A stretch of 64,000 bases of DNA, from the NCBI RefSeq assembly GCF_022539505.1, contig NC_061512.1, positions 255,270,510 through 255,334,509 of the forward strand. Direction: 5' to 3'. The DNA is from Lolium rigidum. Its lineage: Eukaryota > Streptophyta > Magnoliopsida > Poales > Poaceae. Made by a program: the position numbers and the translations under genes. This document shows, piece by piece, positions 39,033-51,714 of the stretch; the stretch's first letter is position 1, and every line of letters begins with the position of its first letter. The notes beneath the pieces are model-generated. The model searched no databases. It was not told the origin of the DNA and worked only from the letters and a program-made list of their open reading frames with translations.

Positions 39033-39382
39033 GAGATCCTTACAGTGTGTGGTTAGGTTGCATGCGGTTGAACTTGTAGGGTTTGATATCCCTTCATCAC
39101 CAATTAATTAGCTATCTGATGCCTCCGTGGATTTAATATCTTCGAGAAGTGACTCTGAAAATTTTCTGCCATGCCTCCGTTTACTTGGACTCCTGTCTCT
39201 TATTGGCATTCACAGTGAGCACTTGCTTATTAAGCATTCGCAGTGAGCTCTTTTTTAGCCTGGTCAGAGGCCGACTCCTGTAGCCTCCAAGCTGAACGGG
39301 TTAGCAGCCTCTGCAACCTAAGTGGCTGCCTCTAAGCATAACAGATTCAAGCAGTCCACATTTCAGCTTGCTTAGTTACTTT
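39033..39382 (+). other. 3' UTR and downstream flank of the MSI gene
   Basis: Non-coding sequence after the stop codon, including an aattaattag stretch. No clear poly(A) signal chosen. Confidence 0.4.
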
Positions 39383-39395
39383 GTGTCACACGCTT

Positions 39396-41127
39396 TTTTT
39401 TTTTTGAATTTTCACGGGGGGAGGGGGGGGGGGGAACGAATCCCCACCTGAATATATTTTCAAAGTTGCCTATGAGGCTTTTCAGCCTCTACAAGATAGG
39501 TTCAAATAAACCGGAGTTTACAGGGGGCAACAGGGGAAAGAAATAAAGGAAAACACACACACACACCCAACAACACAAAGAGCAAGAGAGACAAGGCAGC
39601 CACTCTGAGAAACCTTGGAGACAGTTGATAGATGGGAAAGCCCATCACGGCGCAAGCACAGCGATCACAAGGAAGAGCAAGCAGGACGTGCCAGCAGGAG
39701 GGACAACCCAGCTCGATGCCACACTGGAGTAATCGAACGGCCTTGGTCAGCCGAGACCCAGCCACGACACTGGATCGTCGACGTAGTCGAAAGGCAACGC
39801 GCATCCGAGGCCACACGGCGCGCCAACACCACCTGTGTCGGGGGTGTGACCGAAAGGTTGCACGCGGCCGAGACGACGCCACGGCACCTGTGTGCCACAT
39901 GCTGGAGTCGAAGGGCATCGCACAGCAGAGACACACCATAGAGCACACTCGCATGGAACACCCTCACTGCACGTGGGGGTCGCCGCCGTAGTCAAAAGGC
40001 GGAGCACCACTGAGGGCAACCCCAACCCCACTGGGTTCGATATACCCGAAGGGTGGGCTAGCCGAGAGCACGAGAGAAGACCACCCGCGCCGGAGACGCC
40101 ATAGAGCTCCGACAAGAACCCGACGCAAGAGCCAAGCAACCAGCAAGGAGAAGTCACCACCACCACTGCCACGGCTCGCCTCGCATCGGAGGGGAAACCG
40201 CACCCATGGCCGCCATCTACAGAGCCATAGGGCACACTAGTACAGAGGAAAACAGCGCCCCTCTACAACTAATGGCGAGACAGGGGGCTCAACACCCAGC
40301 CACGATGGCTCCCCACGTAGGGAGCACATCGCCACCATGGTCGCCAACTGCGAAGCCACGGCACCCGCCATCCCCAGCGGCACTCCGCTGCAGGATGATG
40401 GCTGAGATAAAGAGGTGAACCACCCTCGCAACCACCAGAGAGCACACCACCGACCACCGATGGCCAGCACACATCAGGCCGCCGCTAAGCCGCCCAGCAC
40501 CACACTGGCCGGCGGAGCAATCCAGCCCAGAACACAAGCCGAACAGCACACGAAGCACCTGGGGCACCACCCAACACCACGCCAGGATTTCCCCAAGATA
40601 CCAGGCACCACTCCGCCCACCACCAAGAGCGGCAGCACGCTGAGGCAGGGGACGAGCACCACCCAACAGATCCGACCGCGACCACCGTCACCCCGCCAGG
40701 ACGATGCGAGACCGGGGCCAGCCCCATCGCCGCAGTCACCTGGAGCCGCCCCCCGCGCCGAGCGGCAACCAGCACGCCGCAGCCTCTTCCCGCAGCCGCA
40801 AGGGGCGACGGTTGCGCCATCAAGGACCACCCCCACGAGCAAGCGGGCGCCGCAGCTGAACGACGACCGGGGCGTCGACCGCCAGAGCACTGTCCGGCGG
40901 GGAACAGAGGCCTCGCCAAGGCGACGCGACGCGCCGGGAGAGGCCGCACACGCACCACCGAGCTCCCAGCACCAGCGCGCGGGAGAACAAGGGCCCGCCG
41001 CCAGCGGGCATTTTCCCCGCAGTGCACGCCGGCGGCGGCAGGGGGGAGGGGGAGTCGGGGTGGCGGCGGCTGGAGGTTAGGGTTTCCGCCCGAGCCGCTC
41101 CCTGGGAGCGACGCGGGGGCGTTTTTC
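39396..41127 (-). mobile_element. LINE-type retroposon without reverse transcriptase
   Basis: 13-bp target-site duplication gtgtcacacgctt (39383-39395 and 41128-41140). On the minus strand it starts in a GC-rich leader with aaccctaacctcc and ends in an A-tail (the oligo-T at 39396-39405). These are hallmarks of target-primed reverse transcription. The 1.73-kb body has long Pro/Gly/Arg-rich frames but no RT or endonuclease motif, so it is non-autonomous or internally deleted. Confidence 0.85.
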
Positions 41128-41358
41128 GTGTCACACGCTTGCATAGTGAGTACGATGGAACAACGTACACTGCAGTGTTTTGAGCAAAGTTTGGAGGCTT
41201 TGCTTGCTTGGACCCTAGCTTAAAGGCAACCGAGCCTCTAAATACTGTGGCTGCCTAATAGGGTTCCAGATGTTATGTTGAGCTGCTCACGTACTAGAGT
41301 CGTGGAGAAATTATCACCGGCCTCAAATGGGACCTCTCATTTGTCTACCTATTTGTCA

Positions 41359-41575
41359 GACTCATTTTTCTTTCCATTCTATGTTTGCAACATATTTGGC
41401 TGCACATATAAGTTCGAAGCTAATTCAAATAGTAAAACGACATAATTTAAAATACATGGTTTGTTCTAGACTCAATTTTCTTTCCAATCTATATTTGCTA
41501 CATATTTGGCTGCACATATATAAGTTCAAAGCCAATTCAAATAGTGAAGGATATAACTTGAAATACATGATTTGA
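41359..41575. repeat. Tandem duplication of 110 bp
   Basis: gactca...ttttctttcca and tatttggctgcacatata, through aaatacatg, occurs at 41359 and again at 41469 with scattered differences. Confidence 0.85.
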
Positions 41576-42099
41576 ATAATGGCTTCTGCGTATAACCATT
41601 TACCCCAAACTCGAACACATCAAAGACTTAGGCCGCTTCATACCCCTTCGTAATTTAGCTTATGAAGGGATACAGAACAATATCAGCCCTTGAAGCAAGC
41701 CCACTTGAACAATATAACTTAAACGTAAGGGTAAAAAAAAAACTTAAACAACAAAGTTCAAATGATATAGTTGAAGTAGCTAGATAGTTTGACCGCGATA
41801 TATTTTTTGTGTGTCGGGAATGTCAATATCTTTGCTCCTTCGAGGGATGTGACAATATCTTCCCAGTATCGGGGTCCTTCCAATGCGTCCAAAGACCCGC
41901 TCACCGGCGTCGTCAATCATGATAACATCCTTGCTATTGTCTATTGTCCTCAACATCACCATGTGCTTCAATCTCGTCCCTAATGCATCCCACTCTAAGC
42001 CTAGTCTATTTGTGGTGATTATCGTCCCCAAACTCTAAATACCCATTCCTAAAAGCATGTTTTGTTCTAGTGTACTGGGATAATTTAATTTTCACTTAT
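41576..42099. other. Unassigned stretch
   Basis: The minus strand at 41780-42031 has an 83-residue frame (GTIITTNRLGLEWDALGTR, VMLRTIDNSKDVIMIDDAGE) that looks protein-like, but I cannot name the family. It could be a transposon gene fragment. Confidence 0.35.
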
Positions 42100-42331
42100 T
42101 CCCACTTTTCTAGTGTATTTACGTTTGGGAGGAGCCCTCCACTCACACCGAGCCGTGTCATCCTCTTCCACAAGTTGAGAAAAAACGGGAGATGCCTTTC
42201 CAAGTGGGAAAAGGGAATATACTCCAACACAAAGGTCTTAATGCATGCGTCTCTCCTTGTCATCCTTGACTTCGACATGGCCCAAGATAATAGACGGTTG
42301 TGCCCCGAGGAACTTGACATTCGTGCTAGAT
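42100..42331 (+). mobile_element. LINE (non-LTR) polyprotein fragment
   Basis: Reads CLSKWEKGIYSNTKVLMHAS and LVILDFDMAQDNRRLCPEEL, matching the region just before the reverse transcriptase domain in grass LINEs, where a KW...N.K....L DVAQ.SR.L...E series is usual. Cut off by the CACTA end at 42332. Confidence 0.65.
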
Positions 42332-42601
42332 CACTACAAGAAAAGTTCTGATAGACAACGTCTCAAAATCGTCCGCTAAGGGGTATTTTTCGTCGCCCAT
42401 GGGCCTAACCCGACGATATGGGTTCTGTTGTGGAAACTGCGTCAGGCAAAGTCCTACGACGATTTTTTCGGTCCGTCGCGCTTGGGCGCCCTTCCGCCAC
42501 GGAAAATCGGACCGTTGCCCAAGTGTTTCCGGGAGCCCGTTGACTACCGACGTCATGCAAGGCGACACGTGGCGGACGCGGATTAGCGCGGTTAACGGCG
42601 T
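42332..42601. mobile_element. CACTA transposon terminus, truncated by the assembly gap
   Basis: Begins CACTACAAGAAAAGTTCTGA, the conserved end of plant CACTA elements, after the putative 3-bp target GAT. The following sequence has repeated cgacgat/cgtcgc motifs typical of sub-terminal repeats. The element runs into the N block; no transposase visible. Confidence 0.85.
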
Positions 42602-42701
42602 NNNNNNNNNNNNNNNNNNNNNNNNNNNNNNNNNNNNNNNNNNNNNNNNNNNNNNNNNNNNNNNNNNNNNNNNNNNNNNNNNNNNNNNNNNNNNNNNNNN
42701 N
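42602..42701. other. Assembly gap (100 N)
   Basis: Exactly 100 N, a conventional placeholder, so the real distance is unknown. Left side is CACTA sequence, right side is gag. Confidence 0.95.
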
Positions 42702-43289
42702 ATGGACATAAAGGTACCTCCAGCAGCTGAATCCAATAAATTCCGCGAAGAAAAATTTAGTCCTGCATAGAAGGTTTGGATGATCATCCAAGTAGTCAGT
42801 CCATGGGTTGGGCCATTTTTAACCAGAGATTTCATTCTTTCCCAAGCTTGAGCAACATGTTCATTATTCAATTGTTTAAAATTCATTATGCTACTCCTCA
42901 AAGATATAATTTTAGCAGGGGGATAATATCTACCAATAAAAGCATCCTTGCATTTAGTCCATGAATCAATACTATTCTTAGGCAGAGATAGCAACCAATC
43001 GTTAGCTCTTCCTCTTAATGAGAAAGGAAACAATTTTAATTTTATAATGTCACCATCTACATATTTATATTTTTGCATTTCACATAGTTCAACAAAATTA
43101 TTGAGATGAGCAGCAAGCATCATCGTAACTAACACCTGAAAATTGCTCTCGCATAACAAGATTAAGTAAAGCAGGTTTAATTTCAAAGAATTCTGCCGTA
43201 GTAGCAGGTGGAGCAATAGGTGTGCATAGGAAATCATTATTATTTGTGCTAGTGAAGTCACACAACTTAGTATTTTCAGGGGTGGCCAT
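42702..43289 (-). pseudogene. Partial gag of the retrotransposon left of the shared LTR
   Basis: Starts MATPENTKLCDFT at 43289 and includes VELCEMQKYKYVDGD, KLKLFPFSLRGRANDWLLSL, CKDAFIGRYYPPAK and QAWERMKSLVKNGP, the Retrotrans_gag core (SLRGRA..WL). It is almost the same DNA as 49271-49858. Frameshift near 43110-43210. Cut by the gap. Confidence 0.88.
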
Positions 43290-43545
43290 TTTAGCAAGTA
43301 GTAAATAAAACAAACTAGATAAAGTAAATGCAAGTAACTAATTTTTTTGTGTTTTTGATATAGCAAACAAGACAAGTAAATAAAGTAAAGCTAGCAACTA
43401 ATTTTTTTGTGTTTTGATATAAGTGCAGCAAACAAAGTAGTAAATAAAATAAAGCAAGACAAAAACAAAGTAAAGAGATTGGGAAGTGGAGACTCCCCTT
43501 GCAGCCGTGTCTTGATCTCCCGGCAACGGCGCCGTAAAATATGTT

Positions 43546-45145
43546 TGATGGCGTGTATTTCACACGTTCGTTGGGAACCCCAAGAGGAAGGTATGATGCG
43601 CACAGCAGCAAGTTTTCCCTCGTAAAGAAACCAAGGTTTATCGAACCAGGAGGAGCCAAGAAGCACGTTGAAGGTTGATGGCGGCGGGATGTAGTGCGGC
43701 GCAACACCAGGGATTCCGGCGCCAACGTGGAACCCGCACAACACAACCAAAGTACTTTGCCCCAACGAAACAGTGGAGGTTGTCAATCTCACCGGCTTGC
43801 TGTAACAAAGGATTAACCGTATTGTGTGGAAGATGATTGTTTGCAGAGAAAACAGTAAAACAAGTATTGCAAGCAGATTTGTATTTCAGGATTAAAGAAT
43901 GGACCGGGGTCCACAGTTCACTAGAGGTGTCTCTCCCATAAGATAAAAGCATGTTGGGTGAACAAATTACAGTCGGGCAATTGACAAGTAGAGAGGGCAT
44001 AACAATGCACATACATGTCATGATAAGTATAGTGAGATTTAATTGGGCATTACGACAAAGTACATAGACCGCCATCCAACTGGCATCTATGCCTAAAAAG
44101 TCCACCTTCAGTGTTATCGTCCGAACCCCTTCCAGTATTAAGTTGCAAAGCAACAGTACAATTGCATTAAGTATGTTACGTAATGTAATCAACAACTACA
44201 TCCTCTGACATAGCGCAAATGTTTTATCCCTAGTGGCAACAACACAACACAACCTTAGAACTTTCTGTCACTCGTCCAGGTGTCAATGCAGGCATGAACC
44301 CACTATCGAGCATAAATACTCCCTCTTGGAGTTAAGAGCAAAAACTTGGCCAGAGCCTCTACTAATAACGGAGAGCATGCAAGATCATAAACAACACATA
44401 TGTAATAACTTGATAATTAACATAACATGGTATTCTCTATCCATCGGATCCCGACAAACACAACATAGAGTATTACAGATAGATGATCTTGATCATGTTA
44501 GGCAGCTCACAAGATCCAACAATGAAGCACAATGAGGAGAAGACAACCATCTAGCTACCGCTATGGACCCATAGTCCAGGGGTGAACTACTCACTCATCA
44601 CTCCGGAGGCGACCATGGCGGTGTAGAGTCCTCCGGGAGATGAATCCCTCTCCGGCAGGGTGCCGGAGGAGATCTCCGTAATCCCCCGAGATGGGATTGG
44701 CGGCGGCGGCGTCTCCGGAAGGTTTTCCGTATCGTGGTTTTTCCGCATCGGGGGTTTCGCGACGGAGGCTTTAAGTAGGCGGAAGGGCGGAGTCGGAGGG
44801 CTGACGAGGGGCCCACACCATAGGCGGCGCGGCCCCCCTTGGCCGCGCGGCCCTATGGTGGCGGCGCCTCGTCGCCCCACTTCGTATCCCTTTCGGTCTT
44901 CTCGGAAGGTTCGTGGCAAAATAGGACCCCGGGTCTTGATTTCGTCCAATTCCGAGAATATTTCGTTACTAGGATTTCTGAAACCAAAAACAGCAGAAAC
45001 AAAGAACCGGCACTTCGGCATCTTGTTAATAGGTTAGTTCCGGAAAATGCACGAATATGACATAAAGTGTGCATAAAACATGTAGGTATCATCAATAATA
45101 TGGCATGGATCATAAGAAATTATCGATACGTCTGGAGACGTATCA
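43546..45145 (-). repeat. Element D shared LTR
   Basis: tgatggcg... to gacgtatca. Flanked left by ctcccggcaacggcgcc (primer-binding site) and right by gcatccccaagctta (polypurine tract), a configuration only expected for the middle LTR of a tandem array. Confidence 0.9.
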
Positions 45146-45146
45146 A

Positions 45147-47738
45147 GCATCCCCAAGCTTAGTTCTCGCTCGTCCCGAGCAGGTAAAACGATAACAAAGA
45201 TAATTTCTGAAGTGACATGCCATCATAACCTTGATCATACTATTTGTAAACATATGTAGTGGATGCAGCGATCAAAACAATGGTAATGACATGAGTAAAC
45301 AAGTGAATCATAAAGCAAAGACTTTTCATGAATAGTACTTCAAGACAAGTATTAATAAGTCTTGCATAAGAGTTAACTCATAAAGCAATAAATCAAAGTA
45401 AAGGCATTGAAGCAACACAAAGGAAGATTAAGTTTCAGCGGTTTCTTTCAACTTGTAACATGTATATCTCATGGATAATTGTCAACATAGAGTAATATAA
45501 CAAGTGCAATATGCAAATATGTAGGAATCAATGCATTGTTCACACAAGTGTTTGCTTCTTGAGGTGGAGAGAGATAGGTGAACTGACTCAACATAAAAGT
45601 AAAAAGAATGGTCCTTCAAAGAGGAAAGCATCGATTGCTATATTTGTGCTAGAGCTTTTATTTTGAAAACATGAAACAATTTTGTCAACGGTAGTAATAA
45701 AGCATATGAGTTATGTAAAGTTATATCTTACAAGTTGCAAGTCTCATGCATAGTATACTAATAGTGCCCGCACCTTGTCCTAATTAGCTTGGACTACCGG
45801 ATCTTTGCAATGCACATGTTTTAACCAAGTGTCACAATGGGGTACCTCCATGCCGCCTCGTACAAAGGTCTAAGGAGAAAGCTCGCATTTTGGATTTCTC
45901 GCTTTTGATTATTCTCAACTTAGACATCCATACCGGGACAACATGGACAACGTGATAATGGACTCCTCTTTAATGCATAAGCATGTAGCAATAGTTAATG
46001 TTCTCATATGAGATTGAGGATATATGTCCAAAACTGAAACTTCCACCATGATTCATGGCTTTAGTTAGCGGCCCAATGTTCTTCTCTAACAATATGCATG
46101 CTCCAACCATTAAGGTGGTAGATCTCTCTTACTTCGTACAAGACGGACATGCATAGCAACTCACATGATATTCAACAAAGAATAGTTGATGGCGTCCCCG
46201 TAAGCATGGTTATCGCACAACAAGCAACTTAATAAGAGATAAAGTGCATAAGTACATATTCAATACCACAATAGTTTTTAAGCTATTTGTCCCATGAGCT
46301 ATATATTGCAAAGGTGAATGATGGAATTTTAAAGGTAGCACTCAAGCAATTTACTTTGGAATGGCGGATAAATACCATGTAGTAGGTAGGTATGGTGGAC
46401 ACAAATGGCATAGTGGTTGGCTCAAGGATTTTGGATGCATGAGAAGTATTCCCTCTCGATACAAGGTTTAGGCTAGCAAGGTTATTTGAAACAAACACAA
46501 GGATGAACGATGCAGCAAAACTCACATAAAAGACATATTTTAAACATTATAAGACTCTACACCGTCTTCCTTGTTGTTCAAAACTCAATACTAGATATTA
46601 TCTAGACTCTAGAGAAACCAAATATGCAAACCAAATTAGCAAGCTCTAAGTATTTCTTCATTAATGGGTGCAAAGTATATGATGCAAGAGCTTAAACATG
46701 AGCATAACAATTGCCAAGTATCAAATTATCCAAGACATTTTAGAGTTACTACATGTAGCATTTTCCAATTCCAACCATATAACAATTTAACGAAGAAGAA
46801 ACTTCGCCATGAATACTATGAGTAGAGCCTAAGGACATACTTGTCCATATGCTACAGCGGAGCGTGTCTCTCTCCCATAAAGTGAATGCTAGGATCCATT
46901 TTATTCAAACAAAACAAAAAACAAAAACAAACCGACGCTCCAAGCAAAGTGCATAAGATGTGACGGAATAAAAATATAGTTTCAGGGGAGGAACCTGATA
47001 ATGTTGTCGATGAAGAAGGGGATGCCTTGGGCATCCCCAAGCTTAGACGCTTGAGTCTTCTTAGAATATGCATGGGTGAACCACCGGGGCATCCCCAAGC
47101 TTAGAGCTTTCACTCTCCTTGATCATATTGCATTATACTCCTCTCTTGATCCTTGAAAACTTCCTCCACACCAAACTCGAAACAACTCATTAGAGGGTTA
47201 GTGCATAATAAAAATTCACATGTTCAGAGGTGACACAATCATTCTTAACACTTCTGGACATTGTATAAAGCTACTGGACATTAATGGATCAAAGAAATTC
47301 ATCCAACATAGCAAAAGAGGCAATGCGAAATAAAAGGCAGAATCTGTCAAAACAGAACAGTACGTAAAGATGGATTTTATTAGGCCACCAGACTTGCTAA
47401 AATGAAAATTCTCAAATTAAATGAAAGTTGCGTACATATCTTAGGATCATGCACGTAAATTGGCTTAATTTTCTGAGCTACCTACAGGGAGGTAGACCCA
47501 GATTCGTGACAGCAAAGAAATCTGGAACTGCGCAGTAATCCAAATCTAGTACTTACTTTACTATCAAAGACTTTACTTGGCACGACAAAAACTCAAAACT
47601 AAGATAAGGAGAGGTTGCTACAGTAGTAAACAACTTCCAAGACTCAAATATAAAACAAAAATACTGTAGTAAAAACATGGGTTGTCTCCCATAAGCGCTT
47701 TTCTTTAACGCCTTCAGCCTAGGCGCAGAAAGTGTATA
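45147..47738 (-). other. Element D non-coding backbone
   Basis: Matches the interiors of A and C region by region, with no pol genes. The hairpin and duplicated polypurine motif lie at about 47018-47102 (tccccaagctt at 47034 and 47092). Confidence 0.8.
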
Positions 47739-49858
47739 TCAAGTAACATCAAGAGACGAAGCATCAACATAATAATTTGTTCTAATAATAGAATCATAAG
47801 GTAACTTCATTCTCTTTCTAGGGAAGTGTTCCATACCTTTCTTGAGAGGAAATTGATATTTAATATTACCTTCCTTCATATCAATAGTAGCACCAACGGT
47901 TCGAAGAAAAGGTCTTCCCAATATAATGGGGCAAGATGCATTGCATTCAATATCCAAGACAACAAAATCAACGGGGACAAGGTTATTGTTAACCATAATA
48001 TGAACATTATCAACTCTCCCCAAAGGTTTCTTCTTAGCATTATCAGCGAGATTGACATCCAGATAACAGTTTTTCAATGGTGGCAAGTCAAGCATATCAT
48101 AGACTTTTTTAGGCATAACAGAAATACTTGCACCAAGATCACATAAAGCATTACAATCAAAATCTTTGACTCTCATTTTAATGATGGGCTCCCAACCATC
48201 CTCTAGCTTTCTAGGAATAGAAGTTTCAAGTTTTAGTTTCTCTTCTCTAGCTTTTATGAGAGCATTTGTAATATGTTTTGTGAAAGCCAAGTTTACAGCA
48301 CTAGCATTGGGACTCTTAGCAAGTTTTTGTAAGAACTTTATAACTTCAGATATGTGGCAATCATCAAAATCCAAATCATTACAATCTAAAGCAATGGGAT
48401 TATCATCCCCAAGGTTGGAAAAAATTTCAGCAGCTTTATCACAAGCAGCTTCAAGTAGCTTTTAGCAGTTTCACGTAATTTTGCGCGCTTTGCACTAGGA
48501 GTAGAAGCATTGCCAACACCAATTATTTTACCATTGATAGTAGGAGGTGCAGCAACATGTGAAGAATTAGCATTGCTAGTGGTGGTAATAGTCCAAACTT
48601 TAGCTACATTTTCCTCTGTTAGCTAGTTTTTCATTTTCTTCTCTATCCCACCTAGCACGCAGTTCAGCCATTAATCTTATATTCTCATTAATTCTAACTT
48701 GTATGGCATTTGCTGTAGTAACAATTTTATTTTCAATATCCCTATTAGGCATAACTTTCGATTTTAAAAGATCAACATCAGAGGCAAGACTATCAACTCT
48801 AGAAGCAAGAATATCAATTTTATTGAGCTTTTCCTCAACAGATTTGTTAAAGGCAGTTTGTGTACTAATAAATTCTTTAAGCATAGCTTCAAGTCCAGGG
48901 GTGTATTCCTATTATTGTTGTAAGAATTCCCATAAGAATTAGCATAACCGTTACCATTATTATAAGGATATGGCCTATAGTTATTACTAGAATTGTTCCG
49001 ATAAGCATTGTTGTTGAAATTATTATTTTTAATGAAGTTTACATCAACATGTTCTTCTTGGGCAACCAATGAAGCTAATGGAACATTATTAGGATCAACA
49101 TTAGTCCTATCATTCGCAAGCATAGACATAATAGCATCAACCTTATCATTCAAGGAAGAGGATTCTTCAACTGAATTTACCTTCTTACCTTGTGGAGCTC
49201 TTTTCGTGTGCCATTCAGAGTAATTAACCATCATATTATCAAGGAGCTTTGTAGCTTCACCAAGAGTGATGGACATAAAGGTACCTCCAAGCAGCTGAAT
49301 CCAATAAATTCCGCGAAGAAAAATTTAGTCCTGCATAGAAGGTTTGGATGATCATCCAAGTAGTCAGTCCATGGGTTGGGCCATTTTTAACCAGAGATTT
49401 CATTCTTTCCCAAGCTTGAGCAACATGTTCATTATTCAATTGTTTAAAATTCATTATGCTACTCCTCAAAGATATAATTTTAGCAGGGGGATAATATCTA
49501 CCAATAAAAGCATCCTTGCATTTAGTCCAGGAATCAATACTATTCTTAGGCAGAGATAGCAACCAATCGTTAGGTCTTCCTCTTAATGAGAAAGGAAACA
49601 ATTTTAATTTTATAATGTCACCATCTACATATTTATATTTTTGCATTTCACATAGTTCAACAAAATTATTGAGATGGGCAGCAAGCATCATCGAACTAAC
49701 ACTGTAAAATTGCTCTCGCATAACAAGATTAAGTAAAGCAGTGTTTAATTTCAAAGAATTCTGCTCGTAGTAGCAGGTGGAGCAATAGGTGTGCATAGGA
49801 AATCATTATTATTTGTGCTAGTGAAGTCACACAACTTAGTATTTTCAGGGGTGGCCAT
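47739..49858 (-). pseudogene. Element D gag-protease polyprotein, frameshifted
   Basis: Begins MATPENTKLCDFT at 49858. Gag: KLKLFPFSLRGRPNDWLLSL, CKDAFIGRYYPPAK, ITLGEATKLLDNMMVNYSEW, then an Asn/Tyr/Gly-rich linker (about 48930-49030). Protease: DFDCNALCDLGASISVMP holds the active-site Asp in the DLGAS form seen in Athila-like plant elements, followed by CPIILGRPFLRTVGA. The polyprotein needs at least three frame changes (near 49700-49790, 49260 and 48600-48900). It ends at 47739 without reverse transcriptase. Some breaks sit at CAG/CTG sites and may be consensus errors. Confidence 0.85.
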
Positions 49859-50114
49859 TTTAGCAGTAGTAAATAAAACAAACTAGATAAAGTAAATGCA
49901 AGTAACTAATTTTTTTGTGTTTTTGATATAGCAAACAAGACAGGAAATAAAGTAAAGCTAGCAACTAATTTTTTTGTGTTTTGATATAAGTGCAGCAAAC
50001 AAAGTAGTAAATAAAATAAAGCAAGACAAAAACAAAGTAAAGAGATTGGGAAGTGGAGACTCCCCTTGCAGCCGTGTCTTGATCTCCCCGCAACGAGCGC
50101 CAGTAAAATATGTT

Positions 50115-51706
50115 TGATGGCGTGTATTTCACACGTTCGTTGGGAACCCCAAGAGGAAGGTATGATGCGCACAGCAGCAAGTTTTCCCTCGAAAGAAACC
50201 AAGGTTTATCGAACCAGGAGGAGCCAAGAAGCACGTTGAAGGTTGATGGCGGCGGATGTAGTGCGGCGCAACACCGTGGATTCCGGCGCCAACGTGGAAC
50301 CCGCACAACACAACCAAAGTACTTTGCCCCAACGAAACAGTGAGGTTGTCAATCTCACCGGCTTGTCGTAACAAAGGATTAACCGTATTGTGTGGAAGAT
50401 GATTGTTTGCGAGAGAAAACAAGTAAAACAAGTATTGCAGCAGATTTGTATTTCAAGTATTAAAGAATGGACCGGGTCCACAGCTCACTAGAGGTGTCTC
50501 TCCCATAAGATAAAAGCATGTTGGGTGAACAAATTACAGCCAGGCAATTGACAAGTAGAGAGGGCATAACAATGCACATACATGTCATGATAAGTATAGT
50601 GAGATTTAATTGGGCATTACGACAAAGTACATAGACCGCCATCCAATCGCATCTATGCCTAAAAAGTCCACCTTCGAAGTTATCTTCCGAACCCCTTCCA
50701 GCATTAAGTTGCAAAGCAACAGACAATTGCATTAAGTATGGTGCGTAATGTAATCAACAACTACATCCTCTGACATAGCGCCAATGTTTTATCCCTAGTG
50801 GCAACAACACAACACAACCTTAGAACTTTCGTCACCGTCCTGTGTGTCAATGTGGCATGAACCCACTATCGAGCATAAATACTCCCTCTTGGAGTTAAGA
50901 GCAAAACTTGGCCGGAGCCTCTACTAATAACGGAGAGCATGCAAGATCATGAACAACACATATGTAATAACTTGATAATTAACATAACATGGTATTCTCT
51001 ATCCATCGGATCCCGACAAACACAACATAGAGTATTACGGATAGATGATCTTGATCATGTTAGGCAGCTCACAAGATCCAACAATGAAGCACAATGAGGA
51101 GAAGACAACCATCTAGCTACCGCTATGGACCCATAGTCCAGGGGTGAACTACTCACTCATCACTCCGGAGGCGACCATGGCGGTGTAGAGTCCTCCGGGA
51201 GATGAATCCTCTCTCGGCGAGGTGCCGGAGGAGATCTCCGGAATCCCCGAGATGGGATTGGCGGCGGCGGCGTCTCCGGAAGGTTTTCCGTATCGTGGTT
51301 TTTCCGCATCAGGGGTTTCGCGACGGAGGCTTTAAGTAGGCGGAAGGGCGGAGTCGGAGGGCTGACGAGGGGCCCACACCATAGGGCGGCGCGGGCCCCC
51401 CCTTGGACGCGCGGCCCTATGGTGGCGGCGCCTCGTCGCCCCACTTCGTATCCCTTTCGGTCTTCTGGAAGGTTCGTGGCAAAATAGGACCCTCGGTCTT
51501 GATTTCGTCCAATTCCGAGAATATTTCGTTACTAGGATTTCGAAACCAAAAACAGCGAAAACAAAGAATCGGCACTTCGGCATCTTGTTAATAGGTTAGT
51601 TCCAGAAAATGCACGAATATGACATAAAGTGTGCATAAAACATGTAGGTATCATCAATAATATGGCATGGATCATAAGAAATTATCGATACGTCGGAGAC
51701 GTATCA
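50115..51706 (-). repeat. Element D 5' LTR
   Basis: Second LTR of the array. Next to it at 50090-50103 is a damaged primer-binding site (ccccgcaacgagcgcca, one base deleted and one inserted compared with the usual form). Its outer flank gggat (51707-51711) should be the target-site duplication; the partner would lie beyond the gap. Confidence 0.9.
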
Positions 51707-51714
51707 GGGATGCT

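Larger units (their letters stand above)
43546..51706 (-). mobile_element. Element D: Gypsy-type retrotransposon with gag-protease, in a tandem LTR array
   Basis: LTRs 43546-45145 and 50115-51706 bound a 4.97-kb interior. Minus strand: primer-binding site next to 50115, gag-protease (47739-49858), backbone with internal polypurine pair (about 47015-47102) and polypurine tract at 45147-45160. The left LTR has a second primer-binding site and gag on its other side (42702-43545), so it is shared by two adjoining copies. No reverse transcriptase or integrase. This resembles the plant TR-GAG class of non-autonomous elements. Confidence 0.88.

Noticed and set aside
40415..41080. 221-codon plus-strand frame
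   Set aside because: Low-complexity Pro/Arg/Thr composition inside the LINE-type retroposon, with equally long frames on the other strand.
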